Origin: Atrichornis clamosus
Taxonomy: Eukaryota; Chordata; Aves; Passeriformes; Menuridae
NCBI GenBank assembly: GCA_013400975.1
Contig: WBMZ01012706.1
Location: 41,001 to 105,000, forward strand
DNA length: 64,000 nucleotides
Direction: 5' to 3'
Of this stretch, positions 13,920 through 25,600 are shown piece after piece. Made by a program: the position numbers and the translations under genes. How positions within the stretch are numbered: position 1 is the first letter of the stretch; every line of letters starts with the position of its first letter. A model generated the notes under the pieces. That model saw only the letters and a program-made list of their open reading frames with translations, ran no database searches and had not been told where the DNA came from.

Positions 13920-15490
13920 GATACTTTGAAGGGAGAAAAGAAGTCAAAATGACACAGAGGTTAAATCAGTGAGGATAAAAGATAAGAAAGAACACAGATA
14001 GTGAAGAGGGCTGGATTCTGATACATCTAACTCTGAGACATTTGATACACAGGCATGGGAGAAGTGTAAGAGAGAAAGGTTGTGGCCTTGGAAAATAGGC
14101 AAGTAAAATTGTCAGGGATGTTAGAAAGTAGTCTAGAGGGAGTCAGAAATAAAAATTAGATCTTTGAACAGGTCTGAGGCTGGCTAGATACTAAAGGAAT
14201 CATCTGCAGATAGAACTATGGGAGAACCAAATTTAGGGGAGAAGCACTGGATTTCTAGGGCATCCAAATTAAAAAACAGCATAAAAAATGAAAAAACAAA
14301 CTGGAGACATGGTGTTCAGGTGCATGAAATTAGGAGATGAGAGAGAGACAAAAGGACAAGGTATCAAAAACCAGAAACAGGATTATGGGTGCCACCCCCT
14401 TAAAGACAGATGAATGAGAAACCTGGTTGCTAGTGAAGGAAGAAGTAATTCAATGAAAGGAATGAAAGGCATAAAAGATACAGAAATAAAAGGGGAACAC
14501 TTGTATAGTTAAGAGGCAGAGAAGCTCGTTCAGAAACACATCCTGAGAATAAAAAACAACTTTGAAAAGGATCTTGTCAGAAAAAATAAATCAGAATTGA
14601 AGGTTTTGTGTCAAGAATGAATGGAAAACTAAAATGAACAGCAAATCTGCAAGCAAGCTCAAGAAGAAAAAAAAGGTGAGATAAAAGTGGTTAAAAAGTC
14701 CATTTGGGAAGAGGATTAAAGCAGGTAAGGCAAGGCTGAGTCCAAAGCTATGTTGTGCTGACATACTCTTCAGATATCCAGAAAGGCTGGAATGGAAATT
14801 AAGAAATTACAAGAGAAAATGTCTGGAGGGAGGAATGGAGAGAGGGCAATGTGAGAAGCAGCCAAAGAAACCACGTACAGAGAAACAGAAAGAGATGAAA
14901 ATAAAGACCAGTGAGTCAAAAGAAGTGAGACCAATGAAGGAAGAAGGCAGCTGAGAAGATGAAGAAGTCAAAAAGGTTAATAGACTGGAGATCCCAAAAG
15001 GAGTGAGTGACAGGGTAGAGGAGAGAGAAAGACAGATAAGCTGAAAGAGAGCAGGTAGTGATCAGAGAAAGGGAATTTAGAAATGAGAGATAATAAAGTG
15101 AACAGTATTTAGTAAAGACAAGGTCATGGGAATGATTGAGGCAGTGAGAAAATCTGTCTAAAACTAGAAATCACAGGCACTGGGCTGGAAAAACAGAACG
15201 AAGAACAGTGAAGTAAAAGTACTGATCAGGAGAGAAGAACAGGGCTTGCCCAAGGGGAGGGATAAAATCTGAAAAGACAGAAACTGGATGGGTTCAGTGA
15301 AGTCACAAAGGAAGATGCAAACTACTGCCCACTAGGAAAACCATACACAAAGGACTTCAAATCAGGAAGAGGGCAGAGCTTACAACAGGACTGCTGTGGC
15401 AGAAGACAGGAGTCACAGAACGTGAATGAAAAACACTTTTTAAAACGCATCAACTGACGAAGAAAAAAGGTTCAGGGAAGGGAGTAAAGT
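13920..15490 (+). other. Purine-rich strand-asymmetric tract, about 1.5 kb
   Basis: Sample lines across this tract are 75-80% A+G on the plus strand (for example about 80% in 14881-15060), against near 50% in surrounding sequence. It is not a simple repeat: the words vary and no period is visible. There is no open frame of note. It may be an ancient decayed element or a biased noncoding transcript; I do not recognise it. Confidence 0.6.
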
Positions 15491-16774
15491 TTGAAAAACA
15501 ACCTTAAAAATCTATATTTGAGTCACGTTCAGAAACGTTAAGTAACACCCCCCCACTGGGCAGGGTCAGCATCTGTATTTCCCTCCTTGCCAGAAAGATT
15601 TAATTACTCACCCAGACCAAACCAGAGGTCAGAAATTCAGAAGACCAACACTGCCACTGGCTAGATGATGTGGGGATATGGCTGGGTTGGAAAAAATTTT
15701 GACTACTGAAGTAGTTAAAGACTATTAAAGAATATTAAAAATTATACAAAACCAGTGATTTGACAGCACCCTTACACCCAGGTTTAACTCTTCACAAAGC
15801 AAGACCTGAAGGCCTTCACTGACTCTCCCTCACATCACCTCCTGTTCCTAGCAGCCTACACAGCCAACGCAGCATTCGCCACCAGCATTCCAATTCAGCT
15901 GTTAAGATTCTCACCACACTGTACAATAGCAAAGATAAGAGATTAAGCAGACAGATTGCTGAAAACAAACATCACTGCGATTTTGGGTCCCATTCAGAGG
16001 TATCTGAGAACCACTGGCATAAGAAGTTCTTCTCTATTTCCAAGCCTCTGTCAAGAATTTCACTCTACGGCTTTCTTAATCATGAGCATGAATAAAACAC
16101 CAGCCTCCTCAGACACTTCTAATACTGCATTTCATCTTCTGGTATACTGGCATGTTTTTAAAGTTTCTGCTCATTACAAGACAACACACTTCTACTGCCT
16201 GCTCGTACAATTGGTAGCTGGATCATTAGGAGTGCGAGAGAAGAGGGGAAAAAACCCCACATTATTCTCTGCTACCCAACCAGTGACACACAGAGAGTAT
16301 AAAAAGTGAGCTAGGCACATCATTTCTATCTACCCTACTGATTACTATTTATTCATGTGTGTAGATGTGGTTCACTCAAAATTACTGAAATTACATCAAA
16401 ACCAGCCTACCCATAAACAAGAGTTCACAGGACTGGGGCCATAACAGGAGCTCTTTGTTATTTTTATGCTTCATCACCTATATTCATATGGCTTGAAAAT
16501 AATTTTAAATTTCGTTTTAAATTTTAGATAAATACACACAATGTATTGGATATAGTATTTTTAGATGATTTTTGACAAATAATACAGAAAATTTTTTTTA
16601 ATGTACTGTCTTTTGTTACAGTCAAGAAATTTCACTTAGAATCAACTACTGGAAGCAGTAAGTTGTTCACAAGATAGCTAGCATCTGCTGTAACATATAT
16701 ATATATATCTGTATCTAGATATATCTAAAAAGAAGAGGTGAAAAAATATCATAGAAACACTATTAATTTTTACA
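15491..16774. other. Intergenic, no gene seen
   Basis: AT-rich sequence just beyond the inferred NEK7 transcript end; it may still be transcribed if a more distal polyadenylation site is used. An AT-alternating stretch lies at about 16694-16710. No coding features. Confidence 0.6.
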
Positions 16775-19579
16775 TTATATTTAATATCTATATGTTTTAT
16801 TTCTATGGGACTGCTGCACAGTAGGGGAGCTTTTGAGACAAAGGAGGTTTTGTGCAATGTCATTCAAAGCACAAAGTTCACTCCTGACACAAGTTAATAC
16901 TGGAGCATTACTTAAATAAAAGAAGGAGCTAGTCAGACATTTTGGGTAGAAATGTAACATGTTCTGTTTAAAGAAGGTAAACACATAATGCTGTAGCTTA
17001 AAATAAATAGTGCCAAATGTCACCATCAACATACGAAAAGCAGGATGGTGGTTTATAAAAGGAAGTATTTCATAAGCACATAGCATACACTGGAGTGTTA
17101 TAACAGACTTACCATTTTCATACGTTACCAGGGACTTTACTTTAGGGATAGATTCTACAGTCCCCGGTTATGTAAGCAGCTCTATTAACCCACATTGGCT
17201 TTTTAATTACAGAGTTTGGTACCAGAGTCCTCTGCACCACTCATTTCACAGATTTTAAATCAGGAACAACTATTTCTTCTCCTCAGCATAAGATTTAATC
17301 ATAATTACTAAAAAAACCCCACAATGCTAAAAAAATTAAAATGCTTCAGTATACACATTTGCTAACTCTTAACTCATGATTTTTTTAGTCAACATATCCC
17401 ACCAGGGGAGGGATATCTATTATTGGTTTCTTTCAGGAAAAGTTAAATACTTTATGCATAATATTAGATACAAATAGCCTCTATTGGGTTTGGGGGGGTT
17501 TTTTTGGGTGATATTTAAACCTTCTAGCACATTTCAGAAAAAAAAAAAAAAAGGTTTGAGTACTTGTGCATAATAAGAGCTAATTCTGGCAGCCAAGCAA
17601 ACATTGTGCTGCCTTTTTCAATACAAAGCATTTCATGCTATGACGTATGAACCATCGTTATAGAACATAACCATCATTTTTTGAATTATGTAACCATATA
17701 ATAAATGAAAACAAATCTAGAGGTTGCTAGACACAAAACAAAGTTTTTCAAATACTTCTTTCCAACAAACTGTTCCACTGAAATCCTGTAAGTGCACACA
17801 GAAGTGAGAAGGAAAACTATGGGTTCATAGAATTTGTCCTACAAAATCTGGAAACAAAAATTTAAAAAATATGTATTAAGATAAGCTGATGATCTGGCAC
17901 ATACTACTTAAAACTCCCTTTTTTTTCCCAAACACAATTTACAAAGTATTTATAGTTTTAAAAAAACCAAAACCAACCCTGACCTCCCTCGAACGTTTTA
18001 TCCACGAACTCCACAGATGGATTCTTTATTCTTTGAGCATTATATCAAGTAAAAATTGAAGCTGCACAGAGAAACAAACAAGCAAAAAAAAAAATCTGAA
18101 TATGCAGGGACGTGACTGCATCTAGAACCTATGTGTGTATGTACATACCGCTGCTTTTATCTAACCTTTTTACCCACATAAAGATTTAACTGACCATAAC
18201 AGCTTCTTAGCTGTTATCAATGATAATAATTCTGTTTTGACAGTTCTGTAAAACAAGTTCAGTCTTGAAACTCAAGAAATTTCATTCCGCTCTCCATTTT
18301 TACCACATTTAAAACAAGACATTCCTTCCTTAACAATAAAAATATTATTTAAGCATACCCCAAAAGGCACTAAGGTCTAACAAAAATATTCAGCATTTCC
18401 TTTTCAACTAATAAAGTATCTGTAAAACAGTTTGCATATATAATTATTTACCAAATGAAGGTGTGGCAACTTTCACTTAGACATAAAAGCTATAATTTAC
18501 TTCTGCTAAATATAAAACTCATTCTCAGGATACAGTATACAAAAATTATATATTTATGTAGAATACATTTTGTGTTATACTAGACTATTATATCTTGCCC
18601 AAAAGATTTCTGCATTTAAAAAAAATTTTAAATTTAAATATACTGTATGGTCATTCAAATTATTTTCAACACAAAAATCTACAAACAGTGACATATATAC
18701 GAACAGTTGGAAAGTTGTAACTTAAAGATCACATCTTTTAATCAGACCTGCTCAAATGACAGCCTCAAAAGAACCCTATTTGCTACAAGAAGCATCTGCA
18801 TGGTTTTAAGACTTAGCTATGCACACTCCTATTGCCCCAGGGCGGTGCTGCACAAGTCTATTAAAAACCACTGGATTGCTGAATCAACACCTTAAATTCT
18901 CCCAGAAAACCTCCAACAAATGTTTTATGTGTATTATGACAGAATAACAAAACAAACAGGGATGTTACAAAAATTTCAGCCTGACAATTTTTCCTGAAAT
19001 TATTTTTCCATTGCATTTGGCAAGCAGAGAACTAATTCTATCACCTGTCTACTCTTACAGTAAGAACTGCAAACTACAATTCAATATAAAATACAATAAG
19101 CTTCTGTAATAATTATGTTCCTCTTAGAACAAAGATTAAAATAAAGTTAACTGTGCTGATTCATACTTTCTATAAATTACTAAAAAGGTGAAAGATGCAG
19201 ACATTTTGCTTCTCAATAATAAGCCTAATATCTGTATCATGTGCAAAAGTGCAACTGTGTTTTAGAACTGAGGCCCAACTGAATACAATTTTGTTGTTAC
19301 AGAAAGTACACTTGAACCCACTAACATGGAAACAGTGGTTCTTCATATCTTAAAATTATGCTTTACATACTTAAACCTGTCGTACAACTGCAAGTCAGTA
19401 AAAAATACAAAACCCAGAAATAAACAGAAAACAACAAAGCTTGTATATAAATTGGTTTACAATTCAAAGCACAACGGTAAGGTTCAAATAATTACATTTG
19501 CGTAACACACGGAGAGGTGGGATGATTTCCTTAAACCACGGGCTGGTTTCTGCCCCTCTGCTCAGGATCTGAAGCCTGT
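16775..19579 (-). other. NEK7: Probable NEK7 3' UTR
   Basis: This AT-rich, non-coding sequence directly follows the NEK7 stop codon on the minus strand and has no recognisable open frame. An AATAAA hexamer on the minus strand at 16796-16801, followed by a T-rich stretch, is a reasonable polyadenylation site and would give a UTR of about 2.8 kb, similar to my recollection of the human transcript. Other AATAAA copies occur at about 18026-18031 (shorter UTR) and 16346-16352 (longer). The exact end is inferred, not seen. Confidence 0.45.
16796..16801 (-). terminator. NEK7: Candidate NEK7 polyadenylation signal
   Basis: AATAAA on the minus strand (TTTATT on plus), with T-rich sequence 20-60 bases downstream on the gene strand. 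It was chosen over alternatives because it yields a UTR of expected length. Position alone supports it. Confidence 0.35.
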
Positions 19580-19690
19580 TTAGCTGCTGGCAGTGTGTGC
19601 GTGCATACGTTTCGCTACATCGTAGACGTAGGTGACGTCTGGCCGCTTCTCCGGATCCGGGTTGATGCACATATTAACTAATTGTCGCAG
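19580..19690 (-). CDS. NEK7: NEK7 terminal coding exon (residues 267-302 and stop)
   Basis: This 111-base coding part of the last exon encodes [20 protein letters not shown], then [16 protein letters not shown] and a TAA stop at 19580-19582. It forms the end of the C-lobe (alpha-H and alpha-I) with the conserved RPD. The acceptor is CCTTTCCTAG after a good pyrimidine tract. The last residues separate it from NEK6, which ends differently. His298 replaces the Cys I recall for human. I count ten CpG dinucleotides here against zero to two in each other exon. Confidence 0.97.
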   Translation of the reverse strand: MRQLVNMCINPDPEKRPDVTYVYDVAKRMHAHTASS

Positions 19691-22600
19691 CTAGGAAAGG
19701 GAAAGAACATGACAGGATCGTTGGCCTTCTTACAAGCAGTATTTGTGCATTATCAAATTCACATTAATAGCACTGGCAAAAATTAGCCCAGCAGCAATTC
19801 TGCCTAAGCGCACACCCAGCCCTCCCTGTCTCCACACACGCTGCACGCAGCTTCATGCAAACACGCAAGCACACTCCTGTGATTCCTGCATTTTGCACTG
19901 TTGCCCAGATAAACTGATGAGTAAATCAAAGTTCTAATCCTTTTAACATATGACTTTAGACAGGCATTTAGTCGAATCACACATTATTTATAGAAAATTC
20001 CCGTGTTTCCGGAGGGCTGTGCCTGCAAAGCCCAGAAGGCCGAAAGGAGCACAGAGCAAAGGTAAATGAGGGCTGCTTGCTTGTTCAGTCCTGAGACAAG
20101 AGTTAGCCAGCAGTAAGTGGCATTTCTGTGTGACAGGTCCCAACAAACAAAAGGCAGTGGTGCTCCTTCTAACACACAGTTAACCCCCAGAACCTCCTGC
20201 TGCCAGGAGTTACCAGTACACACACATTCATACAGCAACTGAACAAATTAAACCCACTGAGGGCTATTTGTTATAAGGACTCCACCCCGGAGGAAATTTC
20301 TCAACTTAAAACTGGAAGCTGGGAAAATATTTTGGGAAAGTACCACATTATGTTGTCCCTCTTACTCCACTTGTCCACTGCTGAAGATGTGATACTGCAA
20401 TAAATAACAGTGCATCTATATCCCAATATGTATTCCTTAAGATTAGACTGTTTATTGTGTTCTTTATGGAAAGAAGCACATAATTAACAAATATGTTCAC
20501 AAAAGCCTCTATATGGGAATAAACAAATCACTGAAACTAGAGAAGCCCACGTTTCCACAAACACTGTAACTTACTGGGCCTTTTGAATGCAGGTATTTGG
20601 CATAAGCAACCCCAAAGAGCTTCCACACCACCTGGGTGCTTTCCATTGCCTTCACAAACTGTGGGGTCAGTTGCAGGCTTTTCTTCCTCCACTGATATGC
20701 TTAAGAACTTCTGACATTAGAACTTAATATATTGTACGGATAAGCTTCTGATAGGGCCTCTATTTTAAATTGTGTGCATCTCCTAAGCATTTTTCAATGT
20801 GGAATACACCTCTTTCATGCTGACTAATTAAAATGTTTACAGTCCTTTGTAAAAGCAACATAACCAGTTCTGGAGAGCTTCCTTTATGCTTTTTAGTAGC
20901 TTTGCAAAATCCTCCTGGAGCTCCTTATAGCACTGGGTGCATGTGGGATGGGAGGAGGAGGACAAACACAAGGCATTGTGATCCAGCCTTCTGTGGCAAT
21001 GTATCAGATTTGGTTTGATCGCCCATCCAGTACTACTAGATATGAGTATTGGAAAAAATCTGTAATTATTGCAACTAACATAGAGTGACCTCATCACCCT
21101 CATTATTCAAAAGTAACACAGGCTGCCTCTTCAAACCTGCCATTGGAGAGTTTCCTTCCTACTTTTTATAAAAAGACCAAGAAAGATTTTAAATTATAAT
21201 TATACTCCTTTCACTTTTCAGAAGATTAATTTAAATGCAAGGGAATAGGAATTCCTGAAGTTAAGGAAGAATCACTGCATACCTCTATATAAAGCTTTGT
21301 TCATCAGCCCTCGCACATGAACTGTACGTAATGTACAGGTTTGTTGTATTTAACAGTATAAGAACTATGTCACCACACATCCCATTCTTCAGCAAGAGCT
21401 TAATATTTAAAAATGAAATAATTAATTCTGAAGACAGTGGTCAGATTGCTGGATTGAAAAGAAACATATTAAGTCAAAATAATCTGTAACAGACTTGCTA
21501 TTTGAATCTTAAATATGTTAAGTATATTCTGACTAATGGAGTTATAAAAACCATCATATTGCTCCTGGCAGTCAATAAATAAAATACAATGCCAGTGACA
21601 AGAAAAACTATTAGCCTGTAATAACTCCCAAACATTTGAAAACTAGAATGCTGGAAATCATTAGCTACTGTTAGAAATAACAATTGCCAGCATGTATTAC
21701 AAACATGGAAGCAAAATCATCTCCTGCAGAAGAAGCAGGTGGGACAGAGGGCAAGCAAGAGGCACAGCATAAGCAGAGATGAGCAGCTTGCTATGCAACA
21801 CCTCAGACAGCCTGCATGGAAAACAAGAGAGACTGAAGAACACCCAACACCCTCAAACCTGAAATTAGCATCAAATAAGCAAACATTTTGTAAAGAGAAT
21901 ACAGGTGTAATTTATCTACAAAATACATCTGATCTTGAATGTATACATTTATCTTTCTTTGCGAAAACTTCCATCTGTTCAACAGAACTGCATACAGTAA
22001 ACAGTCTTCCTAAAGGTCCTTGAAGGATTGAAACCGATAAAGCCAGCAGACAGGAAGTAATCTTTCTCCTGCTTTTACTAGCTGTTTATCAATAACTTCA
22101 CTGCTTGCAGAACAGCAGTAACAGATCTTCAAGAAATTTACCTGTGAAGCACTTTGAACAGTGGTCACTGCGATTACTGCAAAATCTCCGTGCCCCTCCT
22201 CCCTTGAGGAGTCCAGAATCTCACTGGTAACGCAGAAAAGCTGAGCTGACTATGCCTGGGACACTGCACAACCATAGTGCAGATTTCTGAGTAATTTCAA
22301 AATCCTTGAGCTCTTTTGAGCCTTGTAACTGAACAGCAAACCTTTGGAAGAAGATGAATTAATTTTGCTATACAGGATGAAATGTTTCATGGGAAGACAG
22401 TCTTTCAAGACTCAAACTGGGACTGCACTGGATGCTAATACTTGGTTGTAGCACTATTCCTTTACTCCTACAGGAATATCCATTTCAATAAACCTGATAT
22501 CCATCTGTCAGCCCCTCTAGCATTAATAAAATTTCCAATGTCTCAGAAAAGCTCACCAGTGTCATGGGAAGAGGCACTGGGATTCTAAAACCAGACTATC

Positions 22601-25600
22601 ATTAGAGATGGGAGCAATTTTTTCCTACCTGGCACAGACTGGCCAACAGGCAGAGCAGAGTTATGACTGAGCTAGAGGGACCTCCTGTTGCATCCCCAAG
22701 CTGTAAACTTCTTTGTCTGCTTATTGTTCTTAACCTCCTCTGTGCACTTAGCACAGCGACTGCCTTTAGCCTGGAGCTTAGCCTGACATTGGAGCAGTGG
22801 GACACACTTCCTTTAACTTCTGCGGGTTTTTCAGCTATGAAATAAATAATTATCACTCAAGTCAGGAGGAGAGGGAAAGACAGAAATATGACAGGCAAGT
22901 ACTTTGCATTGTTAGCTGGTTGAAAAAGAGAAATTTTCATATAGGGAAGTTTGGATGAAAAAACCCCCACAAAACCATTCTTACTCTGAATAGAAGACCT
23001 TCTTGAAGCCTCTTCTGAGCGCTTTTCTCAAGACCTGCTGGCAACTAACACTGCCATTGTGGGCCTGCTGGCTCATTCTGCTTTCACATCTGGGCAGGAG
23101 GTGGGCAACGGACTTTAGAAGAAATGCACCTCAATCAAAGGGAAGATTTTAGAACTTCATCATGAAAGTAACATGATACTAATGTTAGCTGACAAGCCCT
23201 TAAGAGTATTGATTGGAGGTGGCAAGAGAGCCCCAGCTTTGAATTTCCTAAAGCAGAACAGCTTTCAGTAAATGCTGAGTACTCTTTCTGAATACCAGAT
23301 GTTTTTAAGGCATATTTAAAAATTGAGATATCCAAAGTTATTAAGCATTTGAAAATCTTGGCTTGTGTCTATTTCTGAAGCAATAGTTTGTGAAAATGCA
23401 TCTTAGACAATTGGAATTTCTAATCAAAGGTTTTTAAAAACACTACCCATCTGTGCATCTAAAGGTGCATCTTTGTCACACTGTTCTCTGATGACACAGA
23501 AGTGACACATTACTAACAGTTTCATCTTATAGTGGGTTCAAAACTTAGAAAAAATGTCACATCTTAAAACTCACAAGAATTTACTTACAAAAAGTTTCTT
23601 GAAAAAGCACTTGCCTTGTATTTCATAATGAAGGTATTTACACTCCTGTATTAGAGGATGTAGAGATCAAAACTCAGTCAAATTTTTATTTCAGAAAATT
23701 CTGTTATAAAAAATGAAGTGGGTTTTACTGTTCAGTGATCCCTGATCTTTACTACTCACCGAGTGTCCTTCTGACCTGGTTAAAGGTTTGATATCTATAT
23801 TTCCAGTACAGGTGAAACATTTAGGACAGTATCCTAATATGACAGGTAACACTTGTTTCTCTTTTTTACAGTTCATGCCAGCACAGTATTTTTTCATACA
23901 AGTAAAAAATGGATTGTTTTGGTGTAATAGCTAATAAATGTATGTTTTCCACATACCTTAGTGAAGACACAAGTCTTCATAGCAGAACATTAAAAATGTT
24001 CCCATTACCGTTTCCATAGCTGATGGCTTCTTTTAAGTAACTATTTTCTTACCTATCTTAATACCTATAATAGCTCTGATTCTCTCATTATCTTTCAAAG
24101 TAACTTGTGTGTATTTTGCAAATAACTGGTTTATCCAAGGTGCAGAAGTACATGCGAGCTTTGGAATAAACAGAACGTGCAATGTTGTGCTTTGCATCTG
24201 TTTGCAACACAAAAACCTATACAGATGTAAGGAAAAGCTGCAATCTCTTTCCCAATCCAAACTCTAAGACCTTCTATCTGGGCCAGACTTTGATATTTGC
24301 CCCTTGGCTGGGAATCCACATCTCCAACTTCACACTTAGCTGCAGCGAAGTAGCCCTGCAGGCAGGCCAACTTCAACGAACCACTAGTGGTATCATCATT
24401 AAAATCCTGCTGAAGGTCACCATGGAAACCGCCTGCTGAGGCTTCGCTGCTGCATTCGGCATCTCCTAATCAGCTACCATGTGAAATGCAAATTCAGACA
24501 GTCTGAAAATTAGTCAAGAAGAATAGAGGATGAGGATGCAGATATGTGAAATATTCATGCGCTTCATGGAAAAAGGAAGACAGCATGAATGACACAACAA
24601 AGAACGGCCCCTGACATTCTCGCTATCATTCTGCATTATTGTTCACACCCTACTGTATTTCTAGGCCTCCAGTTCTGAAGTTGGTTATACGAACTGCCAT
24701 ATTTATAGTCTGCAATAAATAATAATTAAAAATGGCCAAGGTAAAATGACTAATCGGAAAACCCACAGAGAGGTATCGTGTATAAATTACACAATAGATC
24801 ATTACTTCTTCCTTTGTAACATCACCAAAATATCTTTTTAAGTCCAGTTTGTTTCATAAAAGGGGAAAAATTGTCACTATAAATACAAAACAAAACACTG
24901 AGCAGTAATCTTTTATTAATAGTCCAATCACTGTCTTCGAATGCAAGAAAATTTAAGGTTCAGAATTACAATCCCTACTCTATAAATGAAATTGTATAAT
25001 GCTTTATGTTTATTAAAAGTATTTCAGTGCTTGTGTTTATTTGCGTTTTCAAAGTAATCTTTAATTCATGTAGTCTGAATTCAATTAGAATTGGTTACTA
25101 ATACCTGTTCTTTGGTTTACAGCTTCTATCAGTTTGCCCTGTTCTTTTCAAAGTGGGAAAGTATTTCAAAACTGGCATCTCAGAACATTAACAAGCAAGC
25201 ATTTATATTTTTTCCATTCCGTTACACTAAGAAAAATATTTATTTTGTGTAGTTTCTTTTCATTTCAGAGCTTATAAAGGTAAGTACTCCCCCCTAAATG
25301 CACTAATGACAGTAAGAGCTGTTAGCTACCAGCTTAAAACAAACACCGCTGCGATATGCACGAGTATATTGTTCAAATTCAATTCAATTATGTCTGCCTA
25401 TATTTCTCTGAAATTTACTATTAGTCTTGTCAAGAACCACCCCTTCTTGCAAAAGAACTGCTGTTCAGTTGTACTGAACGGCACATCCCAGTTTTATGGT
25501 GCAGACAAATAGGAACTAAACAATTCATTTTTACTACTGAGTTACATTATATCTATTTTAAAGCAGGCCCCTAGAGAACCAAGGCCAGTGCACTAATTTA

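Noticed and set aside
1..16000. ATP6V1G3, the mammalian neighbour, as a downstream gene
   Set aside because: No exon resembling the V-ATPase G subunit was recognised on either strand; it is probably further away.
17820..17850. TTCATAGAAT as a minus-strand CR1 octamer
   Set aside because: Flanking sequence does not continue into CR1; a nine-base match is expected by chance.
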